NCBI GenBank assembly: GCA_009746045.1
Contig: RPFO01000702.1
Location: 1,242,001-1,306,000 of the forward strand
Direction of reading: 5' to 3'
Source of the DNA: Mesostigma viride
Lineage: Eukaryota; Streptophyta; Mesostigmatophyceae; Mesostigmatales; Mesostigmataceae
Length of the DNA stretch: 64,000 bases
Each line of letters begins with the position of its first letter. The stretch's first letter is position 1. Shown here in pieces: positions 26,644 through 34,865 of the stretch. The position numbers and the translations under genes are program-made. The notes beneath the pieces are model-generated. The model had not been told where the DNA came from. It did no database searches and worked only from the letters and a program-made list of their open reading frames with translations.

Positions 26644-28664
26644 TACTTACCACCTCCAGGAGCAGAAATTGTATCAGATGCTTCTTCTTTTGATGATCCG
26701 CCGGTAGATGCTTTATCAGAAGCTTCTCCTCCTTTATCTCCCCCTGTTTCTGATTTTTCACCTTGAGACGCCACTGTCTTAGCAGCTTGAGGATCTTTAG
26801 AGGCAGCAGCCTTAATAAATTCAGCTGCCTGTTTTGCCTTTTCCATAAGGGCTGTCGGCGAAACAACAACTGATGACATATTGGGCCCACTTGTGAGGTC
26901 AGAAATAAATTCATTCACAGACTGAATTGCAAAATAAAATATAAATACGTATACAATCATATATACCATATTTAGAGCTAAATCTAAGAAATCGCTAAGT
27001 GTTGTAATTTCAAATATAAGAAGTGTTTTTTTCTCCCACCCTTGGCCCAAATAAAATTTTATTAATTTATATCCTGTACTATTTATACATTTTTCTGGTT
27101 CACTTGCTGGTTCTCTTAGTTCAAAGGTACTAAAATTAATTCCGGAGGAGTTATAATCGTGCCTTAAATATTCGCAGTTTCCAAAGAAAATGGAATCATA
27201 CATAGTAAGTAACAAGGCTACAAACCCTCCAACAACAGCCGGTTGAAGCGCACAAGAAACAATTATTTTTGTCCATGCATCAAAATAACCTTTTGTTCTT
27301 TCAAACAATAACATAGGAACAAAAATTGGGGAGATATAAACCATTACATAAAGCGTAACCATCGATACCAAATAAACATTTAAAAAATAAAAAATCACCG
27401 ACAGAAATATTATGCCAAAAATCATACCACACAAGACTATGATTATGTTCCCAGCCATAAAAAAGCCAAACATTACCACAAAAAATGTAAGCATTCCTGG
27501 CTTACTTAGGGCTTCTATAACTTCTGTTCCTGGAGGCCCAAAATCTATAGCACTACTAGCAATATTGCCATAAGCAGAAGTAGAACCACCACTTAAAAAG
27601 CCTGCACTTCCAAGATTGTAAAGCAATTGCATGCCAAAATAATAACCGACTCTACAGTCTATGGCATCCCAAACTCTATAAAACTCATAACCAGCTTCAT
27701 ATTTGCTCGGATCGTAATTACATAATCCTTGAGAACCGCCGGCGAGGAAAACTATCTCGGTAAAATCAGAAGTCATTTGCAGCAACATAGGCAATACCGT
27801 CTCTGTCATACCATTATGACTGACGCTCTTACCAGTTTGATCATAATAGTTACCAAGTCCTACAGAAAAATAAACTACAAAGAGAAATTTTAAAATGAAC
27901 GCTGCAACCTTATTTAAGTGTACATACTCATTATTTAATACTACCTTAAAACCATAAAACATCACATATAGGATTAAAGCCGCTCCTATCGATTTCTTCA
28001 TTGCTTCTTGAAAATATGGAAACGGGCTTAATAAAGTAAAATATATACTGTCTTCCGTCTGGGAACAACCATTACCGGTGTAAAATACTTTATCGAGGGT
28101 CTGGCGAACACAATTGATGGTAATACCAGAAAAGCTCAGTAAGGATTGGCTTTTTGATGAACCATCATAACATGAAGCACCGAGATTCTGACAAACAGAT
28201 CCCTCCACACCAGGATCAACAACAATGGAATTATACGCACGGCAAATTACCGGCATCTTACCACGGGAAGTAAGCATCATAAGGCATAAATTATTCTCTA
28301 TCACTTCCACTGAAACCTGGATATCAGAAAGCAAAGGATTCCCGCCAATATCTGGATTTGAACTAATCTCCTGAAGTTTTTTGACCTCACCCAAATTCAT
28401 GTTTACAGGACTACAAACAGGATTCGCAGTATTATTTCTTATACAAAACCTTAAAATATTGCCGCCTTGCGTACAACCGTTAGGAATATTAGTGGTCATA
28501 TCAATATTTTTTACTAAATACCCATATGCCGTATCATTCATCAAATATCCTGTATTATCAACTGCCGGAAGATTAACACATGACTCACCAAAACTTGCAT
28601 AAGCACTACAACAACTTAATTTGATAAATAAAAAAATTACTAATTGAAAGATTAGCTTATTCAT
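26643..28664 (-). CDS. rvhB6b: VirB6 paralogue (second)
   Basis: VirB6/TrbL family, 673 aa, the shortest of the five. I chose ATG 28664 over GTG 28670: an AGGTGG Shine-Dalgarno lies a few bases upstream, and MNKLIFQLVIFLFIKL starts a signal peptide. The core includes MLLFERTKGYFDAWTKI, the conserved inter-helix loop. The C-terminus is a low-complexity Ala/Lys then Gly/Ser/Lys tail after about residue 600. It overlaps the end of virB6a by 8 nt and the start of virB6c by 1 nt. Confidence 0.88.
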   Translation of the reverse strand: MNKLIFQLVIFLFIKLSCCSAYASFGESCVNLPAVDNTGYLMNDTAYGYLVKNIDMTTNIPNGCTQGGNILRFCIRNNTANPVCSPVNMNLGEVKKLQEISSNPDIGGNPLLSDIQVSVEVIENNLCLMMLTSRGKMPVICRAYNSIVVDPGVEGSVCQNLGASCYDGSSKSQSLLSFSGITINCVRQTLDKVFYTGNGCSQTEDSIYFTLLSPFPYFQEAMKKSIGAALILYVMFYGFKVVLNNEYVHLNKVAAFILKFLFVVYFSVGLGNYYDQTGKSVSHNGMTETVLPMLLQMTSDFTEIVFLAGGSQGLCNYDPSKYEAGYEFYRVWDAIDCRVGYYFGMQLLYNLGSAGFLSGGSTSAYGNIASSAIDFGPPGTEVIEALSKPGMLTFFVVMFGFFMAGNIIIVLCGMIFGIIFLSVIFYFLNVYLVSMVTLYVMVYISPIFVPMLLFERTKGYFDAWTKIIVSCALQPAVVGGFVALLLTMYDSIFFGNCEYLRHDYNSSGINFSTFELREPASEPEKCINSTGYKLIKFYLGQGWEKKTLLIFEITTLSDFLDLALNMVYMIVYVFIFYFAIQSVNEFISDLTSGPNMSSVVVSPTALMEKAKQAAEFIKAAASKDPQAAKTVASQGEKSETGGDKGGEASDKASTGGSSKEEASDTISAPGGGK

Positions 28665-31600
28665 CCCCACCTCGTTTTTTAAAGTTCAAGGCAGCAAGTT
28701 TTATGGTATTAAGATCATCTTGAGATAAACCTTGTGTTAACATATATTCTTCAAAAGCTTTAGTTATAGGATGCTCAGCTCCTAAATCCTTTACCGCAGA
28801 AAAGAAAATATTAGGGCGCTCTGCAGGTGGCCTATCACCTAGACGTTGTTCAACAAAACCTTCCTTATTAGCTTTCAAAAGTTTGGAATATAATTCTGCA
28901 GTTGATCCAGTAGCAAATTCGTTATATTTTAACGATGGCAAATCTACAGCTTTTAATGGTTTTTCTACGGAAGTTGCAGGTTCATCTGGAATGTCCTTGC
29001 GCCGCCCTACTTGCGATTCTTTATCTTTGATTCCGCTTCCTTCTCCTGGTTCTTCCACATCAGAAGAAGCTCTTCGATCTTGTTCTCCTCTACTATCATC
29101 TTGACCAGACGATTTTGCTTTCATACCTCTATCAATAGATGCCTGATCACTTGATACATCCTCTAGTTTTGCTACTTGCGATTCACCAGCTTTTATAACG
29201 GCTCTAGCTGCTTTTGCTAGAGGTCTTGGCTCACCCGAATCATCTGCTATTTGCTCTACCCTGCTACTATCTTTATCAGGGGATTTTGGCTTAACGTTAC
29301 CGTCAACAGACTCAGGCTTACTCCCTTCAGCACTAGATAAGGATTTTGCTGCTGGTTTGATAGAAGAAGAGCGCCCAGTACCCTCTCCTGTGCTAGTAGA
29401 AACTTTGTCTCCTGCTGCTCTGCTACTTCCCGTAGAAACTTTATCTCTTGCTCCTCCTGTAGTCGCAAATTTATCACTTGCTCCTTTACGCCCCTGCGAC
29501 ATCTTATCTGCCGCACCCCCTCCACCGGCAGCACTTTTGTCTCCCGCGCCTTTGGCTGCTCCGGCGGCATTGAGCGCTGCCATACCAGCTTTATACAGAG
29601 TCTGAGGTTTGATTGCCATATTTCCTATTGAAACACCTTCGGTCATATCTGCGGCAAATTCAGCCAGGGTTTCACTAAAATGCTGCATTAAATATAATGT
29701 AAAACACGCCGTTAACAATGCTAAAGCCAGAGTTTTTATTTTTTCATAGATTACCTCTAGCATGTTAAAAAACATCCCGGGAGAACCCTTTATAGCATCA
29801 AGAAAATTAAAGCGCTTTTTCTCTTCATCTCCGGAAGCATCATCAATCCAAGGCATAACTGCGTTTGAAACTATCGTCTCTCCAGTATCAAATAACCAAG
29901 CCATCGGGTTGTTTAAGATAAAGCCCAAACTGTTAATACACCCATTTTTTTCTTCATCATTTGCATATTTTGTCCAATCATTATCAAGATAGTAATATCG
30001 AATCGCTCTACCCCCGCCATTATCCCCTGGAACATATGTTCCTAAAGCTCCGTTTAGGGTTGTCATTTGCATCTCCGGGCCAGAAAAAGCTATTTCCCTG
30101 TAATCATATTTACACGTTCCGTAAAAGCCAAAATCATACACTGAAAGCATTGTAGTCATAAACACAATTGCAACCATAGGTTGAAGCATAAAGGAAATAA
30201 GAAGTTTTACCCAAGATTCAAAGTATCCTTTGGTATAGTTAAATAAATACATAGGTACAAAAAGCGGAGCAAGTACCCCAAGAACAACTATAGATATCAT
30301 ACAAACAACAGTAGCATTAACCACAAAAGCTCCAACTGAAATTACCATCAGCGGGTACATCAGGGCTAAGGAAATTAAAGTAAAATTACCTGAAATCACG
30401 GCTGGTATTAGCAAATAAATATACGGAGGTATAGGAAAACTAAGTATATCTAATTTTGAAAAATCATGATTTCTAGAAGCATTATCCACAATCATAGTTT
30501 GAATAACGTCAAGACCTAGGTAATGGCTAATTCTACAATCAAGAGAATCCCAAAGGGCTATATGGCTCATATTTGGAGCATAATCAGTTGAATAAAACTT
30601 GCAGAGTTCGGAAGGACTTGCACTAATTATCCAACTAGCTAAATCCGTCATGCCGTCCAGCAAGAAAGGAAAAGCCCATTCTATCATACCGTCTAGCCTG
30701 TTTAAATCATTACCGCTATTTTGGCTGATGTTAATCCCAACTGAAAAATAAACAACAAAAACAAACTTAATTACAAAATTCACAATCTCCGCCTTTTGCG
30801 GTATATCTCCAGCGAGTATAATCTTAAACCCAAAAATAATAACATAGATAGTCAGTAACGCTACTACTGTCTTGTGCATATTAACTTGAAACTGAAAAAG
30901 AGCACTGGAAGTTCTTGACGCACTATTTAGTACAGTTTTAACATCACTAAAGCTACAAACGGCATTGCTAATCATTAATTTTGCGATCATTTCTTTCACG
31001 CATTCTATTATAGGACCGCTCATTACTATACCGGTCTTGGAATTGTCGACCGCCCTTTTATAACACCCTCCTGCATTAGAACATTGGGTCAATGATAAAA
31101 TATTATTATAATCGGTACTGGTATTTTGAATGTCCTGAGCTGAACTTAAATCCAAGAAATCAGAATAAATAGATATTGGATAAGGTTCTTTTATATATTT
31201 ACAACCGATCGCTATCCATCCGCTAAAGCTTTGGGTTGCAACACACATTTTATCTTTTTCTTTAATCACTTTCCAAGGAAAAATAGGTATGATGCCAATA
31301 TCTACCATCGTTCCACTATCGCCTTCCTTTTGGTTGCGATAAATCTCATGATAATCCCCCTTAGGTACATCCCAGGCTTTTTGGATTTCATCCCAGGGTG
31401 CCTGGCCGGTAAATATGGCTGAGGCAATAGGTACTACTGCATTTACTAATGCCAACATCCTGGCTCCTTCAAGCTGTAGGTTATTGCACATGGCAAAGCT
31501 TAATTTCTGATCGGTAAATTCAATTCTGTTGGCACGTGTGCAAGCACCTGGAAAAAGGTCATTATCATTAATCTTGACCCTAAGCAGCGTATTGGCATAA

Positions 31601-31860
31601 AGTCCTGGTGATACCAAGTTTGCTACCAAAAAGGTAAAAAATGGAGCTGGGATACAAGTATGAGAAAATTCAGATCTAAGCAAACCACCAACACCTTGAG
31701 TTTCACAAGTAAGATTAGTTAAAGTATCAATAACCGTATCCATTGTATCAGCCTTGGCGTTATTATTGATAATAAGGGATAAGGCAAATATAAATACGAC
31801 CGGTAATTTAACGGCCGTTAACCTTAAGCTTTTCGTCAGTAAATCCCTTATATAATCCAT
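28657..31860 (-). CDS. rvhB6a: VirB6 paralogue (first) with repeat-bearing C-terminal extension
   Basis: VirB6/TrbL family, 1067 aa. A signal-peptide-like N-terminus ending in NNNAKAD precedes ~300 residues of extracytoplasmic domain. The multi-helix core (about 340-740) has PMYLFNYTKGYFESWVKLL. The remaining ~320 residues are low-complexity, rich in Ser, Gly, Ala, Lys and Asp. They include five imperfect ~11-residue repeats centred on GAxDK (about residues 767-822), then a more ordered ~90-residue C-terminal segment with normal composition. The gene starts 5 nt after virB4 ends. Confidence 0.88.
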   Translation of the reverse strand: MDYIRDLLTKSLRLTAVKLPVVFIFALSLIINNNAKADTMDTVIDTLTNLTCETQGVGGLLRSEFSHTCIPAPFFTFLVANLVSPGLYANTLLRVKINDNDLFPGACTRANRIEFTDQKLSFAMCNNLQLEGARMLALVNAVVPIASAIFTGQAPWDEIQKAWDVPKGDYHEIYRNQKEGDSGTMVDIGIIPIFPWKVIKEKDKMCVATQSFSGWIAIGCKYIKEPYPISIYSDFLDLSSAQDIQNTSTDYNNILSLTQCSNAGGCYKRAVDNSKTGIVMSGPIIECVKEMIAKLMISNAVCSFSDVKTVLNSASRTSSALFQFQVNMHKTVVALLTIYVIIFGFKIILAGDIPQKAEIVNFVIKFVFVVYFSVGINISQNSGNDLNRLDGMIEWAFPFLLDGMTDLASWIISASPSELCKFYSTDYAPNMSHIALWDSLDCRISHYLGLDVIQTMIVDNASRNHDFSKLDILSFPIPPYIYLLIPAVISGNFTLISLALMYPLMVISVGAFVVNATVVCMISIVVLGVLAPLFVPMYLFNYTKGYFESWVKLLISFMLQPMVAIVFMTTMLSVYDFGFYGTCKYDYREIAFSGPEMQMTTLNGALGTYVPGDNGGGRAIRYYYLDNDWTKYANDEEKNGCINSLGFILNNPMAWLFDTGETIVSNAVMPWIDDASGDEEKKRFNFLDAIKGSPGMFFNMLEVIYEKIKTLALALLTACFTLYLMQHFSETLAEFAADMTEGVSIGNMAIKPQTLYKAGMAALNAAGAAKGAGDKSAAGGGGAADKMSQGRKGASDKFATTGGARDKVSTGSSRAAGDKVSTSTGEGTGRSSSIKPAAKSLSSAEGSKPESVDGNVKPKSPDKDSSRVEQIADDSGEPRPLAKAARAVIKAGESQVAKLEDVSSDQASIDRGMKAKSSGQDDSRGEQDRRASSDVEEPGEGSGIKDKESQVGRRKDIPDEPATSVEKPLKAVDLPSLKYNEFATGSTAELYSKLLKANKEGFVEQRLGDRPPAERPNIFFSAVKDLGAEHPITKAFEEYMLTQGLSQDDLNTIKLAALNFKKRGGDE

Positions 31861-31865
31861 CTTAA

Positions 31866-34283
31866 CTATAATGACTTAACTTCTTGATAAAAAACAGGTA
31901 ACCATTTCTTAGGATCAGAGCCATATTTCTCTATAATCCTATCCAGCAATAAAACAGTATCAGCTCTGCCCGATAAAACATTAATAATATTATCCATACC
32001 ACTTAAATTTACTTTCGCAACCACCGCATTAACCCCTTGTTTTATGAGGAAATACCTTGAAGCAGGATCAGTTGTTTTAATTAAAATATATTCTCTCTGC
32101 GATAACATAAAAGCGCTTCTATAGACATCAGTTGCTTTGAGATTAGGCAAGAAAATTTGAGTGGCAGTTTGTTGAATCAAGGTATCGCTAATTCTGCTTT
32201 TACTTGCATCTTCCACACTTTGAGTGGCAAAAATTACAAAAGTATTCAGCTTTCGTAAGACTTTTAGCCAATCCTTAATTTTGGGAGCAAATACAGGATT
32301 GTCTATTAAAGCCCATGCTTCATCAAGAACTATCATTGTTCTTGAACCATCAAGCGAAATATTGATACGATGAAAAACATAAAGAAGAACCGGTGCCAGA
32401 CTCACCGGATCTTTTAGTAATTCTGCCATTTCAAAACCAAAAACTCTAGCTAAAGTAAGATCTATATTATCTTCTTCATTATCAAAAATTTTGGCATGCG
32501 AACCTTTACCGTGCCACATGGCAATTCTACTAGCAAGAGTTCCTGGGCCATCCATTCCCAGGAAAGGAGAAATATTACTAAGTTTTCTATCTCTACGATC
32601 TAATTTATAATTACCATCAACAGCTTGTGTTAAAATCTTTATGTCTTCAGCGTTTAATGTTTCGCCATTCGAGGTAACTAATGTTTTTAACAAATCCAGC
32701 AAGAAAGACCTATTTTCACCATTATCCGGAAGCTTAAAAGGATTAAATCCGCAATTAGCCCCGGGATCAATAACCGTATATATCCCACCTAAAGCCCTAA
32801 TAAAAATCTCTGCTCCCCTATCTTTATCAAAGAAAAAAGTCCTCGGGCGAAATTTCTGCGCCTGAGCACAAAGAAAATTCATTAGCACTGTCTTACCTGC
32901 ACCTGTTGGCCCGATGATTAGAGTATGACCTACATCCCTGACATGATAGTTAAAATAAAAAGGAGTACCGGATGTAGTATCAAGAACTGTTACATAATCT
33001 CCCCAGTGATTACCGGATATTTTACCTAACGGGTAATTATGCATAGAAGCAAAACCGGACAAGTTAAGAGTATTGATTACTGATTTTCTTACTATATAGC
33101 TTATGTTTCCTGGCAATTGCCCCCAGTAACTTGGCTCCATATTAACCCTTTCACGTACGGGTTGCATACCGCAGTTTGAAAATTCTACAGAAGCCATTGA
33201 AAGGCTGTTTTCTAGTGCCTTTAAGTCATTATCGATACATAAAATAGAAATATGATGTTCCCCAAAACCGATCTCGCCGCTCATCGCCATATCAAGAGCA
33301 CGAGAAATTTCTGCAATTTGAGATACCGCCTTGTCTTCAGCCTGTATCATCCTATTTTGCTGCAATTGCATTTTATTAATGGCAATAGTACGGTTGGAGA
33401 AAACAAAACTCTGAGCCATAATGAACTCAAAAGGCATTTGCAAAAATCCGTCAAAAACCCCTGCAGATGTTGCTGGCCCATATTCTCTAACACTTACAAT
33501 ACCTGCATATCTTTTACCTCGTGGCCCACGCGCTTCTATGGAACGAGAACCAAAAAAGAGGCGATTTGTTGGTAAATAATTATCTAATTTATTTCCAGTA
33601 ACCATCATGGGGGTATGATCCCCGCAATTAATTAGCATCCCTAAAAATTCGCTAATCTCACAGAAATTACCATCTCTCGTTTGTTTTACTCCAAGCAGTC
33701 TTGCGTCATAATCCCTGAAAGTGTTTAACATCCGGGTAGTCATTTCCTGCATGCTATCGTGCATTTCCCGCATGTCTTTTTCCCAAACAGCTTTATTGGA
33801 TTTCTGCCTCATTTTGGTCAGTAAATATTGTACTACCGCTGCTCCTTCTTTGTCAGGTTCGTATAAAATACTGACATATAATTCGTTAAAATAAGAATCA
33901 GAACTGGAATTCTTAGCTTGCCATTCAGATTCAAGATAGCTAATAAAATCTTTAGCAGTCCTATTGGTGGGGTCAGTCGATACCTGACCTCCAAGCTGCG
34001 TTACCGCTTGTTTGCGCCTTACGGTATGAAAATATAAGGTTACATTCCCAGATGCCATATTTTTAAACATGGAATTACGTATATTCTTACGAATGTCTAA
34101 ATCTTCATCATCAGCGGTTTCAAAAGAAAAACCACCTATCTTTACTACCTGCAGCAATCCGTTTGATTTTGTCAAAATAGTATTCTGATCCCAATGACAC
34201 TTATATGGAATAAAGTGAGAAACGTGTTTCTCTTTTCTTGATTTTGACTCTTTTGCAGCAGCAGTCTTAAATAACTTAAACAT
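31866..34283 (-). CDS. rvhB4: VirB4 T4SS ATPase
   Basis: Cytoplasmic AAA+ ATPase that powers T4SS assembly and substrate transfer, 805 aa from ATG 34283. An upstream in-frame TTG (34295) is less likely. The N-terminal CagE/TrbE/VirB domain is followed by Walker A GPTGAGKT at about residues 457-464 and Walker B MIVLDEAW near 650; VEDASKSRI and the arginine-rich FLPNLKATDVYR segments are typical of VirB4. Length and motifs suggest an active enzyme. Rickettsial genomes usually carry a second divergent VirB4, not seen here. It follows virB3 directly. Confidence 0.95.
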   Translation of the reverse strand: MFKLFKTAAAKESKSRKEKHVSHFIPYKCHWDQNTILTKSNGLLQVVKIGGFSFETADDEDLDIRKNIRNSMFKNMASGNVTLYFHTVRRKQAVTQLGGQVSTDPTNRTAKDFISYLESEWQAKNSSSDSYFNELYVSILYEPDKEGAAVVQYLLTKMRQKSNKAVWEKDMREMHDSMQEMTTRMLNTFRDYDARLLGVKQTRDGNFCEISEFLGMLINCGDHTPMMVTGNKLDNYLPTNRLFFGSRSIEARGPRGKRYAGIVSVREYGPATSAGVFDGFLQMPFEFIMAQSFVFSNRTIAINKMQLQQNRMIQAEDKAVSQIAEISRALDMAMSGEIGFGEHHISILCIDNDLKALENSLSMASVEFSNCGMQPVRERVNMEPSYWGQLPGNISYIVRKSVINTLNLSGFASMHNYPLGKISGNHWGDYVTVLDTTSGTPFYFNYHVRDVGHTLIIGPTGAGKTVLMNFLCAQAQKFRPRTFFFDKDRGAEIFIRALGGIYTVIDPGANCGFNPFKLPDNGENRSFLLDLLKTLVTSNGETLNAEDIKILTQAVDGNYKLDRRDRKLSNISPFLGMDGPGTLASRIAMWHGKGSHAKIFDNEEDNIDLTLARVFGFEMAELLKDPVSLAPVLLYVFHRINISLDGSRTMIVLDEAWALIDNPVFAPKIKDWLKVLRKLNTFVIFATQSVEDASKSRISDTLIQQTATQIFLPNLKATDVYRSAFMLSQREYILIKTTDPASRYFLIKQGVNAVVAKVNLSGMDNIINVLSGRADTVLLLDRIIEKYGSDPKKWLPVFYQEVKSL

Positions 34284-34295
34284 ATTTATTACCAA

Positions 34296-34583
34296 TTACA
34301 CGCTATAAGAATTGGCTCCCCAAAAAGACTTGTTAGGACATTGGTTACACTTACTGCTATAATTAAGGTAAAGCTCCATAAAACGCGGTTCTTTAAAGCA
34401 AAGTAAATAACCGATCAGATGGACAACAAGAGCAATAAAAATTATATAAATACTGGATTTTTGAATAAACATCGTAACTGAAACCATAAGGTTAAGCATT
34501 GCATATTGAATACTTACACCAAAAATCATTGATGGTCTTGTAAGCCCTACAAACAAAGGATCAGAAACAAGTTGACCGGCCAT
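34296..34583 (-). CDS. rvhB3: VirB3 T4SS inner-membrane protein
   Basis: A 95-aa VirB3 with the family opening DPLFVGLTRPSMIFGV and two hydrophobic stretches (about residues 18-38 and 44-62). It ends with FKEPRFMELYL, the conserved post-membrane motif, then a Cys-containing tail. VirB3 works beside VirB4 in the inner-membrane platform. A strong Shine-Dalgarno (AGGAGGGT, about 5 nt before the ATG) marks it as the first gene of the operon. The 282 bp upstream separate it from the divergent symporter-kinase gene. Confidence 0.93.
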   Translation of the reverse strand: MAGQLVSDPLFVGLTRPSMIFGVSIQYAMLNLMVSVTMFIQKSSIYIIFIALVVHLIGYLLCFKEPRFMELYLNYSSKCNQCPNKSFWGANSYSV

Positions 34584-34691
34584 AGCACCCTCCTAATCGT
34601 GTTTTAGCATTAATTTTAAAATGTGTAATAGTTAACTATATAGAAGTTTAATTGAAGTTATCAGAACAAAGCAAACCTATAATACCGCTCA

Positions 34692-34708
34692 TGTAAAAAG
34701 TTTTTACA
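34692..34708. promoter_or_regulatory. 17-bp palindrome in the divergent virB3 / symporter-kinase spacer
   Basis: TGTAAAAA and TTTTTACA are perfect 8-bp arms around a single G. It lies 109 bp before virB3 and 158 bp before the symporter-kinase ATG. A dimeric regulator site is possible; no regulator is assigned. Confidence 0.35.
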
Positions 34709-34865
34709 ATCAGGTACTTTGTGGCATCATAAACTCATAATAGGTATAAAATTATTAGTTATCTAAATTGTATAATCTAAAAATTCCTGTTTATTTTAAC
34801 TTAACAACTTGATATATTGTATATCAATCAACTACTGGTTATATAATTTAAAATACACTTGTAAC

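Noticed and set aside
26633-26914. 93-codon minus-strand frame overlapping the end of virB6b
   Set aside because: A shifted reading of the virB6b tail with no start signal and atypical Leu/Arg/Gln composition.
29256-29605. Overlapping open frames on both strands over the VirB6a tail
   Set aside because: They are by-products of low-complexity Ser/Gly/Ala/Lys codons; the virB6a frame runs through without interruption.
34809-34865. TTG start adding 19 residues to the symporter-kinase
   Set aside because: ATG 34866 begins at the family N-terminus; the extra residues do not look like a signal or helix of the SSS family.
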